DNA of 64,000 nt from Bacteroidota bacterium (GTDB taxonomy: Bacteria > Bacteroidota > Bacteroidia > Flavobacteriales_D > Crocinitomicaceae). Below are positions 1 through 9,294 of the stretch, piece by piece. The DNA is taken from NCBI GenBank assembly GCA_024280295.1, contig JAJRQK010000016.1:25369-89368 (forward strand), in the 5' to 3' direction. The stretch's first letter is position 1; each line of letters starts with the position of its first letter. The notes under the pieces were generated by a model. It was not told the origin of the DNA. It searched no databases and saw nothing but the letters and a program-made list of their open reading frames with translations. The translations under genes were made by a program, and so were the position numbers.

Positions 1-1
1 C

Positions 2-1450
2 AACTATGTTCGCCTCTTTGATTTTCTGGATAAACAATCAGAATATGATGAAAACTTGATCTTCTCAACGTTTAAAGGAGAGCCATTTTTAAATCGTTTT
101 TCGATTACTAAAAAGCGACTGTATGACCATGTTTTATCTGCACTAGATTCTTTTCATAGTACAAATTCAATAGAAGCTCAATTACATAAGCAGCTACATG
201 CAGCTGATATTCTTTTTGAGAAATCTCTTTACGATCAATGTCGAAGAGTGCTAAGAAGCGCTGAAAAACTAGCCGAAAAGAATGAATTGCCAAGTATTTT
301 GATGTTAGTTGCCTATAAAAAGAAGCGTTTACGTGAAACGATGGGCTCTTTGAATGTGTCCGAAATTGAGATTGATGATATCTTAGATAAGGACAAACAC
401 TACTCAAATTCAATAGAGGCATATAATCAACTGTGGTCTATTAAAAGCAAACTGTTTTCTCGTTTATCTAAGAAAGGTGTCGCTCGATCGGATAATGATT
501 CTACGGACTATAACGAACTTTGCAAAGAGGTATTAGTTGGTTTTAATAGCGATGAACTTTCATTCGAGTCCTTGCATTTATATCATCACATTTTGAGCGC
601 GTATTACTATGCAGTGGGAAATATGGCTGAGTCCTTATTTCACCTAGAAATAAATTTGAATGGAATAGATAAGGACTCACTTGTTAAGCGGGTTGATGCA
701 AATAAATATGTTTCGGCATTAACAAACGCCATTTACATTGCTGATAAGATTGGGGAGTACAGAAAATCGGTGGAATATCTCGCTGTATTAAAAGACTTTG
801 CTGCTTCTACTAAGTCAAATGAAGACCTCTCAATTAAACTTTTTTCAAGTATTAGTAGCATAGAACTAAGTATTTACCTTCGAAAAGGTGATTTCACTAA
901 GGCAAGTAAAACTGCCGAAACAGTAACAGATAAATTAACGGAATATGGAGATAAAGTTGTTCCGGTTCGAAGAGCATTCTTGGAGTATAAAATGGCTGTT
1001 GTGAATATGGGATTAGGTGATTATTCTGCTGCTCTAAAATGGATTAATCGAATCTTAAATGATCCTAACCTCGATAAAACGGAAGATATCATTGGTTTTA
1101 CACAACTACTTGATTTATTGGTTCACATTGAATTAAATAACACGAAATTGTTGCCCTATTCTTTGAAAAATACTCAACGCTTTTTTAAAACACGAAACAG
1201 GTTGTACGGATTCGAAAAAGTACTTTTAGAATCAATTAATAAGTTGATTAAATGCACCGACCCATTTGATAGTCAAAATATTTGGGAAACGCTTTACAAT
1301 GAATTGGCGAAGATTACCAATGATGATGTTTTCGAGAGTATTGCCCTGGATTATTTTGATTTTCAATCATGGGCAGAGGCAAAACAAAAGCGAAAATCAT
1401 TTGATTTAATCGTACGTGAGAAATACAATCGTAGGATGAGAGTTGCTTAA
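2..1450 (+). CDS. Hypothetical helical-repeat protein, 5' end cut off by the window
   Basis: The reading frame is open to the left edge with no stop, so the true start lies outside the window. The first possible internal start is a TTG at 56, which I do not believe because upstream codons (NYVRLFDFLD) look equally protein-like. About 480 residues are visible. They are mostly charged helices with TPR-like helical hairpins, for example 'GNMAESLFHLEINL', 'GDFTKASKTAETV' and 'GDYSAALKWINRIL' spaced through the second half. There is no cysteine-rich, membrane or catalytic motif. The C-terminus is basic (KYNRRMRVA). Function is unknown; a cytoplasmic scaffold-like protein is the most I would infer. 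Confidence 0.75.
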   Translation, partial: NYVRLFDFLDKQSEYDENLIFSTFKGEPFLNRFSITKKRLYDHVLSALDSFHSTNSIEAQLHKQLHAADILFEKSLYDQCRRVLRSAEKLAEKNELPSILMLVAYKKKRLRETMGSLNVSEIEIDDILDKDKHYSNSIEAYNQLWSIKSKLFSRLSKKGVARSDNDSTDYNELCKEVLVGFNSDELSFESLHLYHHILSAYYYAVGNMAESLFHLEINLNGIDKDSLVKRVDANKYVSALTNAIYIADKIGEYRKSVEYLAVLKDFAASTKSNEDLSIKLFSSISSIELSIYLRKGDFTKASKTAETVTDKLTEYGDKVVPVRRAFLEYKMAVVNMGLGDYSAALKWINRILNDPNLDKTEDIIGFTQLLDLLVHIELNNTKLLPYSLKNTQRFFKTRNRLYGFEKVLLESINKLIKCTDPFDSQNIWETLYNELAKITNDDVFESIALDYFDFQSWAEAKQKRKSFDLIVREKYNRRMRVA

Positions 1451-1485
1451 TAATTATTTAACTTTGATTGGTGCAACAAACTTCT

Positions 1486-1513
1486 GCGTCAAGAATAGTA
1501 ACGGCATCCTTTT
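1486..1513 (+). repeat. Dispersed 28-nt intergenic element, copy A
   Basis: A 28-nt string ending in CGGCATCCTTTT lies in the gap between the convergent partial gene and thiL. It aligns without gaps to copies at 54102-54129 (+) and 62682-62709 (-). The shared skeleton is GCryTmAgrrTAg-A-CGGCATCCTTTT. The rest of this 233-nt gap shows no gene. Function unknown. Confidence 0.6.
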
Positions 1514-1683
1514 AGAAATGCATATCAATGGAGCAAAATAGGTATTTTAAAAGATAGAGTGAATAGTCTGACCTGTGGGTTGGGTCTGTGAGTTGGAAAG
1601 GGTACATCCAAAAAAATATAAAGTTTAAAAGGTAACAAAGTTTAGAGGGATTTGCGACTGCCGTAAATTTTCTCTTGATTTGT

Positions 1684-2721
1684 TTAATCCTCAAAATGAT
1701 TCCAGCCTTGTGCTTGCAGTTCAATTGCTGCCCCTTGCTTATCGATTAAGTATTTACCAGCGTCTTTATCTGTAATATGTCCTATTACAGTCATGTGTGG
1801 ATTTCCCTTAATTTTCTCGAAGTCATCTTGAGCAACGGTGAATAACAATTCGTAATCCTCCCCTCCGTTTAGCGCGCAAGTAACTGGATTTAAATTGAAC
1901 TCAATTGCTGTCATGGATGTTTCTGTATCAATTGGGATTTTCTCATCATATAGCTTGCAGCCTACTTCACTCGACTTGCAAATGTGGAAGACTTCGGAAG
2001 CGAGTCCATCGGAAATATCAATCATTGAAGTTGGAATCACTTCCAGTTCTTTCAAAAATTTAATCACATCAACGCGCGCTTCTGGCTTTAATTGGCGCTG
2101 AAGAATGTAATCGTGCCCATCTAAATCAGGTTGAATTTTTGGACTTGCTTCGAATACTTGTTTTTCTCTTTCAAGTACTTGTAACCCAACATAAGCACCG
2201 CCTAAATCACCGGTAGCGACGATCAAATCGTTTTCTTTTGCACCAGATCGATACGTGATTGATTTCGAATTCACACGACCGATAGCGGTGATACTAATCG
2301 TCAATCCAGATAAAGAAGAGGTGGTATCGCCTCCTACTAGATCAACTTCGAATGCGTCGCAAGCTGCGTGAATACCTTCGTACAATTCTTCCAATGCCTC
2401 GACAGGAAATCGACTAGAAACAGCAATAGAGACTGTGATTTGCTCGGCTGTTCCGTTCATAGCGCATATATCCGACACATTTACAGCAACGGCTTTGTAA
2501 CCTAGGTGTTTTAGTGGCATATACATCAAGTTAAAATGTACGCCTTCAATGAGCATGTCCGTAGAAATGAGTGTACTTTCTTTTTTTGAATGGAAAATCA
2601 CAGCAGCATCATCTCCAATACCTGTGATAGTCGAAGACTGCTTGTTTTCGAAGTTCTTGGTAAGGTGATCGATTAATCCAAATTCACCAAGTTGTTCTAG
2701 TTCTGTTCTTTTTTCACTCAT
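1684..2721 (-). CDS. thiL: Thiamine-monophosphate kinase ThiL
   Basis: ThiL phosphorylates thiamine monophosphate with ATP to thiamine diphosphate, the last step of cofactor synthesis, in the cytoplasm. The 345-aa protein shows the AIR-synthetase/ThiL fold motifs in order: 'GEFGLIDHL' at the N-terminus, the Mg/ATP-binding 'IGDDAAVI', 'TDMLIEGVHF', 'VSDICAMNG', 'VATGDLGGAY', 'MIDISDGLA' and 'NGGEDYELLFT' near residue 300. Length is normal for the family. I chose the start at MSEKRT rather than the in-frame extension 27 codons upstream, because homology begins there and a TAGCTTTG promoter -7 box (2737-2744 on the minus strand) sits 15 nt before this ATG. The gene stands alone, convergent with the partial gene to its left. 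Confidence 0.93.
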   Translation of the reverse strand: MSEKRTELEQLGEFGLIDHLTKNFENKQSSTITGIGDDAAVIFHSKKESTLISTDMLIEGVHFNLMYMPLKHLGYKAVAVNVSDICAMNGTAEQITVSIAVSSRFPVEALEELYEGIHAACDAFEVDLVGGDTTSSLSGLTISITAIGRVNSKSITYRSGAKENDLIVATGDLGGAYVGLQVLEREKQVFEASPKIQPDLDGHDYILQRQLKPEARVDVIKFLKELEVIPTSMIDISDGLASEVFHICKSSEVGCKLYDEKIPIDTETSMTAIEFNLNPVTCALNGGEDYELLFTVAQDDFEKIKGNPHMTVIGHITDKDAGKYLIDKQGAAIELQAQGWNHFED

Positions 2722-3014
2722 TCCAAAAGTTTTTTGCAAAGCTACGAAAAGACTCCTATTTGTTGCTATCGAATTGATTTGAATGGACCCACAAGGGCGC
2801 AAAGTTTACGAATTTTTGTTGGGTTTGGTTTTTTTAGAAGTCGTGGTGTAATGATAATCCATCATAAATCGTCCTAGTTGCACTATTTAAATAGTCACGT
2901 TTTGGTGATCATATTCCGGAATGATGAAATTTACACAGATTTAATCTGTAAGCTGTTAAGCAATCGTAATTTTGAATTTAGAAAGGTGTCTTGCCAGAAA
3001 GTGAATAGTCAAAC

Positions 3015-3944
3015 CTACATTTGTTCGAGGATTGCAATTCTTTTATCAATAGGTGGGTGAGTTGAGAATAGCCCCTTTAGTCCTCCAAGGAAATTCTTCT
3101 TTTTAGATGTGCCGTTGGAGATGAACATCTGTTTTACATCGCCACTCTTTACGTCAAGGTCGTCATTTCCAGAAATTTTACGTAACGCTGCTGCCATCGC
3201 CATAGGATTTTTTGTCATTTCTACCGCACTAGCATCTGCCAAGTACTCACGCTTCCTTGATAGTGCAAATTTAAACATCACCGTCAATAGATAAACAACT
3301 AATCCAATTGCTAGAGCTATAAGCATTGCCCGACCGTCAATTTTACTATCGCGTTTTCGGCCTGCACTACTATATATCATAGTTCGGAATAACATTTGAA
3401 CTAAAAACCCAAGTATCCCTACAAAGATGATCGAAATAATAAGTAAGCGGACATCTTTATTTCGAATGTGTGACAACTCATGTGCGATTACAGCTTCGAG
3501 CTCCCGATCATCGAGATGTTCAATAATACCTGTCGTTAGAGTTACAGAATATGTCTTTTCATTCAATCCAGATGCAAATGCATTCAACGCGTCCGATTGA
3601 ATGACATGTAGTTTAGGCATCTTCATTCCTACTGAAATACATAAATTCTCAGTGAGGTTATACACACGCATATTCTCTGTTCGATCAAGGGTTTTAGATT
3701 TTGTTGAGAGTCGAATGAGTAATGAATGAAACTTATATGCGATCAAGAACCATAAAGTTACACCACCAAGAATCCATGGAAGATAATAGATGAAATACCA
3801 ATTCGCTACTGGGTAATAAGGATAATATAAAAAGTAAAAAAAAATGTAGACCCCAAGCAAAATGACTGCAGGGAACGCTAGTAAAACTAGCGTTGAGCGA
3901 AAATTATTACGATTAATTTGACGTTGAAGTCCGATGTATTTCAT
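3015..3944 (-). CDS. M48 family membrane metalloprotease (HtpX-like)
   Basis: This is a zinc endopeptidase of the M48 family, predicted to degrade misfolded or damaged membrane proteins. The 309 residues carry two N-terminal membrane segments (about 19-40 and 50-70), the zinc motif HELSH at 155-159, two more membrane segments (about 165-187 and 205-227), and the third-ligand motif EYLAD at 233-237. The C-terminal 'STHPPIDKRI' is also typical of the family. It follows lemA by 15 nt on the same strand. A LemA plus M48 pair is a common bacterial arrangement. Exact substrate is unknown; HtpX proper is close but I would not assign the symbol. Confidence 0.9.
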   Translation of the reverse strand: MKYIGLQRQINRNNFRSTLVLLAFPAVILLGVYIFFYFLYYPYYPVANWYFIYYLPWILGGVTLWFLIAYKFHSLLIRLSTKSKTLDRTENMRVYNLTENLCISVGMKMPKLHVIQSDALNAFASGLNEKTYSVTLTTGIIEHLDDRELEAVIAHELSHIRNKDVRLLIISIIFVGILGFLVQMLFRTMIYSSAGRKRDSKIDGRAMLIALAIGLVVYLLTVMFKFALSRKREYLADASAVEMTKNPMAMAAALRKISGNDDLDVKSGDVKQMFISNGTSKKKNFLGGLKGLFSTHPPIDKRIAILEQM

Positions 3945-3959
3945 GAAGAATCTTTACTG

Positions 3960-4523
3960 TCAGAATTTAATTTCTGGAGCAACATCCATTTTTGCGCGAC
4001 TTTCCTTTCCAAGATGAAACATTGGCTCAACTGTCATTTTTTTCATTCCTGCCACTATGTTAGAAGGAATGGACTCAATTGCAGTGTTCAATTCTTTTGT
4101 TGCTGAATTAAAGAACCTTCTTACTGCAGCAAGTTTATTTTCGATATCGGAAACTTCATTTTGAAGTTGCATAAAGTTCGAACTTGCCTTCAAGTCAGGA
4201 TAGGCTTCAACCTGAATATTGAATGCGCTCATTGCTGCTCCTAATTCGATCTCAGCGCTTACTTTATCATTGATTGTGCCTGCGCTCATCGCTCCAGATC
4301 TAGCCGCTGTAATTCGAGTTAGAACTTCACTTTCGTGGTCCATATATCCCTTAACGGCACCAATTAATTGTGGGATTAAATCGTGACGTTGTTTCAATTG
4401 AACATCGATATCTGCAAATGCATTTTCACGATTATTTTTTAATGCAACCAACTTGTTATTCGCTACAACATACCAAATGATTAAAATCACAACAATTCCT
4501 AATACTACCCATAATCCTACCAT
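3960..4523 (-). CDS. lemA: LemA family protein
   Basis: LemA proteins are single-pass membrane proteins with a large helical domain; their biochemical role is not settled. The 187 residues begin with a hydrophobic segment (about 4-21, VVLGIVVILIIWYVV). The family core follows, including 'ENAFADIDVQLKQRHDLIPQLI', 'ITAARS' and 'YPDLKASSNFMQLQNE', read here in short pieces. It is the first gene of a two-gene unit with the M48 peptidase, transcribed leftwards. A weak promoter-like TACCTTTA lies about 27 nt before the start (4550-4557, minus strand), differing from the consensus in its last base. Confidence 0.92.
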   Translation of the reverse strand: MVGLWVVLGIVVILIIWYVVANNKLVALKNNRENAFADIDVQLKQRHDLIPQLIGAVKGYMDHESEVLTRITAARSGAMSAGTINDKVSAEIELGAAMSAFNIQVEAYPDLKASSNFMQLQNEVSDIENKLAAVRRFFNSATKELNTAIESIPSNIVAGMKKMTVEPMFHLGKESRAKMDVAPEIKF

Positions 4524-4591
4524 AATTCCCCTCTAAATTTTGTTTCAGCTAAAGGTACGCATTAACTTGTCAAGTTATTCCCAACAGATGG

Positions 4592-4628
4592 TAAAAAAGA
4601 AAACTTCATTGACATTTGCTCAATGAAG
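4592..4628 (-). terminator. Intrinsic terminator of the 622-aa T9SS protein gene
   Basis: A perfect 9-bp stem (4604-4612 with 4620-4628) around a 7-nt loop is followed, in minus-strand direction, by an almost pure U-tract (A-rich run 4592-4603 on the plus strand). It lies 26 nt past the stop codon of the gene at 4654. Confidence 0.8.
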
Positions 4629-4653
4629 CGTTCTTCAATTCTTTAAAAGCACT

Positions 4654-6522
4654 TTATTTTTTCACTATTCTAAACCGTTTTGTCTTTCCAGAGTTAGTGA
4701 TCAATTCGACCATATATATTCCAGAGGCTTCATATATTGAAGTTTCGATAGTCTTTGATTCATTATAATAATTTGATGTGAGTAGCTGACCGCTCATTGC
4801 CAGTATATTCACTGTAATTCCTTCTTGAATGCTTTCAACATTAATTGTCAGATTACCAATAGTTGGGTTAGGATAAATGTTGATTAATTGACCAAAGAGT
4901 TGTTCATCTACTCCCGCATTATCAACTGTTACTGTTAATTGCGTAGTGTCTGATCCACATGGACCATTCACAATGAGAATAACAACATATGTTCCACTCA
5001 TTCCATAAATGTATGACGGATCCATCATTGTTGAAATTCCAGAGCCATCTCCAAAATCCCAAATATAACTTGTCGCATCCACACTCGTATTTGTGAAGTT
5101 AACTGTCAAAGACGTTGGGGTTGAAGTAAATCCAGCAACTGGAACATTAGCAATCGCTACAACAATATCATCAGTAGAAGAACAGCCCGAAACAGTATCT
5201 GTAACTGTTACAGAATATGTGTTAGCTGTACTTATCATAATGGTTTGCGTGACGTCTGTGGTATTCCATAAATAAGTGTCAGCAATACCCGCATCTAATA
5301 GCAATGTAGAACCAGTACATAAAGTCGTGTCTGTTCCCAGGTCGGCTAGTGGACCTATGAACATTACGTTGATTGTATCATTTTCAAGACAAGAGTTCAG
5401 GTCAGTTGAATTTACTGAATAAGTGCCTGGAGTAGTAACGTTTATTGTTTGGGTTACATCAGATGTTGACCACAAATAGTTTGTACCAGTTCCAGCATCA
5501 AGTGTTAATGACGATCCATTACAGACAGTAGTATCCGAACCGAGATTAAGCATATTTACATTTACAGTTACGATCAAAGTATCCGAGCCAATACAACCAG
5601 AAGCGTCTGTCACGTCTACGAAATAAGCTCCAGAACTACTTGTTGTAATCATTTGCCCTGTTGCAGCTGTACTCCATAGATATGTCAATCCAGGATTTCC
5701 TGCATCAATCGTCACAGAATCCCCTTGGCAGAATACTGGATCAGCACCAAGATTTACCAGTGGTGGTGTTGCAACAGTTACTAGAATAGAATCTGTGTTA
5801 TTACAAGCATTGAGTGCATCTGTAACCGTTACCCAATAATCAAGATCCGCAGCGGGTGTAATTGTAATGCTGCTTGTTGTTGCGCCTGTACTCCAAAGAT
5901 AACTAAGAGGAACTTCGTAATGAATTTGTCCATTCCAAACACGTGGGGAAAAGGCTGTTCCTGTAAAAGGATATTCTAATCCAACTCCTTCCAGAAATTG
6001 AATGTTGGCATCTTGTGAGTAAACACTTCCTTGAACGGTTCCATTTGTATAGTTTAATGATACTGCAACATTACTTGATGTAACATAGAAAGCATATGTC
6101 TGACCTGCTGGGATTATAATATTGACAGGCACTGGAACTGGTGTTAATGTCCCAAGTGGTTGAGCAATGACAGCTGCTGAGCCAACTAGTGTCCATGCCG
6201 CGGCATTATTTTCTGATCCCGAGAAACCGCCAACTTTGTAATAAATTTCGATTGTTGTATTTGCTTGAGGATGTGCATCAAACCCTGTTATATTAACTGT
6301 GTTAAGCGCAACTATGTCGAACATGTTACCGCGATGATTATTTCCAGCTGCCAATGTTGTGAAGAGACTGTCTGCGGCCCCTTGCGTTGATAGTACGGTT
6401 GAATCACCAAGGCAAAGAGTTGAATCGGCAGTTGTAATCGTGTAATTACATTGAGCTTGAGTTTGTTGTGCAAAGAGAAGAATTGCTGCACCACAAATTA
6501 ATAATGTGTAGATTTTTTTCAT
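4654..6522 (-). CDS. Secreted T9SS type A cargo protein with Ig-like repeats and PKD domain
   Basis: This is a predicted surface or secreted protein of 622 residues. A signal peptide (MKKIYTLLICGAAILLFAQQ, cleavage near TQAQ-C) is followed by an N-terminal beta-rich domain (about 50-205) of the kind Bacteroidota place before repeats. Then come four Ig-like repeats, each with 'YLWST' and 'TYSVxVTD' motifs and paired cysteines ('LCxGxS'). A PKD domain follows around 460-535 ('YIWDFGDGS'). The last ~75 residues form a type A sorting domain ('INIYPNPTIGNLTI' ... 'GIYMVELITNSGKTKRF'). Such proteins are exported by Sec, cross the outer membrane through T9SS, and lose the tail. Ligand is unknown; adhesion is a guess. 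Confidence 0.88.
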   Translation of the reverse strand: MKKIYTLLICGAAILLFAQQTQAQCNYTITTADSTLCLGDSTVLSTQGAADSLFTTLAAGNNHRGNMFDIVALNTVNITGFDAHPQANTTIEIYYKVGGFSGSENNAAAWTLVGSAAVIAQPLGTLTPVPVPVNIIIPAGQTYAFYVTSSNVAVSLNYTNGTVQGSVYSQDANIQFLEGVGLEYPFTGTAFSPRVWNGQIHYEVPLSYLWSTGATTSSITITPAADLDYWVTVTDALNACNNTDSILVTVATPPLVNLGADPVFCQGDSVTIDAGNPGLTYLWSTAATGQMITTSSSGAYFVDVTDASGCIGSDTLIVTVNVNMLNLGSDTTVCNGSSLTLDAGTGTNYLWSTSDVTQTINVTTPGTYSVNSTDLNSCLENDTINVMFIGPLADLGTDTTLCTGSTLLLDAGIADTYLWNTTDVTQTIMISTANTYSVTVTDTVSGCSSTDDIVVAIANVPVAGFTSTPTSLTVNFTNTSVDATSYIWDFGDGSGISTMMDPSYIYGMSGTYVVILIVNGPCGSDTTQLTVTVDNAGVDEQLFGQLINIYPNPTIGNLTINVESIQEGITVNILAMSGQLLTSNYYNESKTIETSIYEASGIYMVELITNSGKTKRFRIVKK

Positions 6523-6545
6523 ATGAGTAGCTTTTAAGTTGGATG

Positions 6546-6553
6546 CAAAGGTA
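6546..6553 (-). promoter_or_regulatory. Bacteroidota -7 promoter box (TACCTTTG) for the 622-aa T9SS gene
   Basis: The minus strand reads TACCTTTG, an exact TAnnTTTG match, 23 nt before the ATG at 6522. I do not see a clear TTG at the expected -33 position, so only half of the promoter is convincing. Confidence 0.5.
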
Positions 6554-6643
6554 CGGTTTCTATAATTGAGAACGAATGGATAGCATTAATTGCACAATTT
6601 TTCCAGAATCGGTTAAATCCTATGATTACAATTTTGGAAATGT

Positions 6644-6651
6644 TAGCTTTG
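6644..6651 (+). promoter_or_regulatory. Bacteroidota -7 promoter box (TAGCTTTG) for the M14 peptidase
   Basis: TAGCTTTG matches TAnnTTTG and lies 20 nt before the ATG at 6672. It supports that start over an in-frame ATG at 6576, which would lie upstream of the promoter. The -33 element is not clear. Confidence 0.45.
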
Positions 6652-6671
6652 AAACACAAAAAATAATCTGC

Positions 6672-9107
6672 ATGTTTCGATCACTTCTTCTTACAATATT
6701 TCTTATTAGTTCTTCTGCTATTTGGTGTCAGGATATACAATCTCCATCGGATTTCTTAGGACATGAACTTGGGACGTATTTTTCTCGACATCATCAAGTA
6801 ATGGAGTACTTTGAGTATCTCGGATCGAACAGTGATATGATTATTGTCGAGGAATATGGTAGAACCGATGAAAACCGAAAGTTAGTCACAGCAATTGTAT
6901 CTTCAAGTGAGAATATTGCAGATTTAGATGAAATCATGCGGAAACATGAGCTGGGCGAGCAGGAAGAAGTGGCTATCGTTTGGTTGAGTTATAATGTACA
7001 CGGAAACGAAAGTTCTGGAACGGAAGCGTCAATGAAAACAATCTTTGAACTAATTACAGAAAACCAAGATTGGTTGAAAAATACAGTTGTAATCATTGAT
7101 CCGTGCCTAAACCCTGATGGGAGAGATCGCTATGTAAATTGGTACAATCAAAACATGAATTCTGATTATAATACGAATGGAATTAGTGCGGAACATGATG
7201 AGCCATGGCCTTCGGGGAGATTTAATCATTACCTCTATGATTTAAATCGTGATTGGGCTTGGTTGACACAAAAAGAAACGCGTCAACGAATAGCGGTCTA
7301 TAACAAGTGGTTACCGCACATGCATGCCGATTTTCACGAAATGGGGATTAATAGTCCTTATTATTTTGCCCCAGCTGTTGCCCCTTTCCATGAAGTCATC
7401 ACTGATTGGCAAATTGATTATCAAACGAAATTAGGTCGAAATCATGCGAAGTACTTTGACCGTGCAGGTTGGAAATATTTCACGAATGAAGAGTTTGATT
7501 TGCTCTACCCTGGTTTTGGGGATACCTATCCAACTTTCAATGGAGCAATTGGTGTGACATACGAACAGGGCGGAAGTGGATATGCTGGTCTTGGAATTAA
7601 AACTAGAAATGGATCGACCTTAACGTTAAAGGATCGCTTGGAACATCATCATACTGTTGGACTTTCCACTGTTGAGTTTGCCTCAATGAATGCTTCAAAA
7701 TTGATAAGTGAATACCAAACATTCGTGAAGGAAAAGAATTACACCTACAGTTCTTATGTGATTTCAGGAAATCAAGACAACCTAAAAGCTCTGATAAAAC
7801 TAATGGATCTCCATGATGTCGACTATTCGTTTGGAGATGGTGAAAAAGTTAGTGGATTTGATTTTTCAACAGGAGAAAATGGATCGGTAACTGCTTCCAA
7901 AAAATATCTAATTATATCCACGAATCAAAAGAAAGGGACACTGGTAAATGTCCTTTTTGAGCCAGATACTAAGTTGACGGATTCGCTGACTTACGACATC
8001 ACTGCTTGGTCACTTATTTATGCTTATGGCTTGAATTGTATTGCATCTAAATCCCTTGTCACCGGATCGGAAAGTGAATTTAATAAAGCGGATCACCCAA
8101 TAATCCCACGGGATGTTTATGCCTATATGATTAGATGGAATAGTATTTCAGGTGCTCAGGCATTAGCATCTTTGCTAAAGGAAGGAGTAGAAGTTCGATT
8201 TGCAGAAAAAGCATTTTCATTTGGAGAAGCATCTTATGATCCAGGGACATTGATTATTCTCAAAGGTGATAATAATGGACTCGACTTAAGATCATTAATT
8301 CCAGGAATATGCAAGGAAATTGACATTGCATATAGCACCTCTATGACCGGAATGGTTGATTTAGGTAGAGATTTTGGATCAAGTAGTGTTTCAAGGGTAG
8401 AAGAAGTTAATGTTGGTCTTCTCACCAAACAAGGTCGACCTGAGCGTGTGGGGGATGTTTGGCATTATTTTGAGAAAGACTTGGGTTATCCATTAACATT
8501 AATCAATGGTGGTGATTTGTCAGAATCAAAATTGAAGCAATTAGACGTATTAATTATTTCCAGTGGTGAAATTGATTTGTCTAGTGACGTACTTACCTCA
8601 TGGGTACGAAAAGGAGGTAAGATTATCGCAATTGGAAGTGCTCTACATGAATTTAGTTCAAATGATGATTATCTGTTAGAATCGAAAGGAAATGATGAGG
8701 ATGAAGAAGAGGAAGTTGATTATTCAAATGCACACATTCCTTATGGTGATAAAGATCGAGAAGATATCAAATATGATGTGTTGGGCGCGATCTATAAATG
8801 TAAAATGGATAAAAGTCACCCACTCGCATTTGGGTATAAAAATGACTACTTCACATTGCGCGAAACAAGTACATCTTACAATTGGTTAAAAGATGGATCA
8901 AACGTTGTGTATTTAGAGGAAGGGGCTGAACCTGAATCTGGATTTGTTGGAAGTGAAGCAAAAGACGATCAATCTAAAAGCTTAGTGTTTGGTGTTGACC
9001 AAATAGGTAGAGGAAGCATCGTTTATATGGTGGACAATCCAATTTTCAGAGGGTTTTGGGAGAATGGAAAACTCTTCTTCGCCAATGCGGTGTTTTTTGT
9101 CAACTAG
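6672..9107 (+). CDS. Secreted M14 family zinc carboxypeptidase
   Basis: This is a predicted exported metallocarboxypeptidase of 811 residues. A signal peptide (MFRSLLLTIFLISSSAIWCQ) is followed by the M14 catalytic domain. The zinc-ligand motif HxxE is in 'NVHGNESSG', then 'NPDGRDRY', 'DLNRDWAW', the third-ligand His region 'HADFHEMG', and a likely catalytic Glu in 'VTYEQGGSGYAG'. The C-terminal third contains a class I glutamine amidotransferase-like fold ('DVLIISSGEIDL', 'WVRKGGKIIAIGSAL') and an acidic stretch (DEDEEEEVDY), as in other large Bacteroidota M14 proteins. No T9SS tail is seen, so it may stay in the periplasm. I used the start giving a clean signal peptide; upstream in-frame codons do not look like a leader. 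Confidence 0.88.
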   Translation: MFRSLLLTIFLISSSAIWCQDIQSPSDFLGHELGTYFSRHHQVMEYFEYLGSNSDMIIVEEYGRTDENRKLVTAIVSSSENIADLDEIMRKHELGEQEEVAIVWLSYNVHGNESSGTEASMKTIFELITENQDWLKNTVVIIDPCLNPDGRDRYVNWYNQNMNSDYNTNGISAEHDEPWPSGRFNHYLYDLNRDWAWLTQKETRQRIAVYNKWLPHMHADFHEMGINSPYYFAPAVAPFHEVITDWQIDYQTKLGRNHAKYFDRAGWKYFTNEEFDLLYPGFGDTYPTFNGAIGVTYEQGGSGYAGLGIKTRNGSTLTLKDRLEHHHTVGLSTVEFASMNASKLISEYQTFVKEKNYTYSSYVISGNQDNLKALIKLMDLHDVDYSFGDGEKVSGFDFSTGENGSVTASKKYLIISTNQKKGTLVNVLFEPDTKLTDSLTYDITAWSLIYAYGLNCIASKSLVTGSESEFNKADHPIIPRDVYAYMIRWNSISGAQALASLLKEGVEVRFAEKAFSFGEASYDPGTLIILKGDNNGLDLRSLIPGICKEIDIAYSTSMTGMVDLGRDFGSSSVSRVEEVNVGLLTKQGRPERVGDVWHYFEKDLGYPLTLINGGDLSESKLKQLDVLIISSGEIDLSSDVLTSWVRKGGKIIAIGSALHEFSSNDDYLLESKGNDEDEEEEVDYSNAHIPYGDKDREDIKYDVLGAIYKCKMDKSHPLAFGYKNDYFTLRETSTSYNWLKDGSNVVYLEEGAEPESGFVGSEAKDDQSKSLVFGVDQIGRGSIVYMVDNPIFRGFWENGKLFFANAVFFVN

Positions 9108-9154
9108 TTTAATCTACAGAAAAATCAACATCCTTAATGAGCTATATTGTGAAA

Positions 9155-9170
9155 TCACCCGATTGGGTGA
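9155..9170 (+). other. Short inverted repeat downstream of the M14 gene
   Basis: A perfect 6-bp stem TCACCC/GGGTGA around GATT lies 47 nt past the M14 stop codon. No real U-tract follows, so it is at best a weak terminator. The remaining 187-nt gap before the next gene shows no gene and no clear promoter. Confidence 0.35.
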
Positions 9171-9294
9171 CAGACTTTATTAGTTTATGTGCGTATATTT
9201 ATACCAGATTTAAAACAAAATTATATAAAGCATTGCAGACCTTACAATTACACCGTAAATCGCATGTGATTATTCACTAATTCAATACTAACCT

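Noticed and set aside
1512..1724. Minus-strand open frame of about 70 codons in the gap after the first gene
   Set aside because: It overlaps the end of thiL, contains the repeat element and is compositionally unlike a protein; no start signal.
2722..2802. N-terminal extension of ThiL by 27 codons
   Set aside because: The promoter box lies inside this extension, and the known family starts at the downstream Met.
2878..3060. Plus-strand open frame of about 60 codons overlapping the M48 gene end
   Set aside because: No family resemblance and it runs into the clear M48 coding sequence on the other strand.
6576..6671. N-terminal extension of the M14 peptidase by 32 codons
   Set aside because: It would bury the signal peptide and lies upstream of the TAGCTTTG promoter box.
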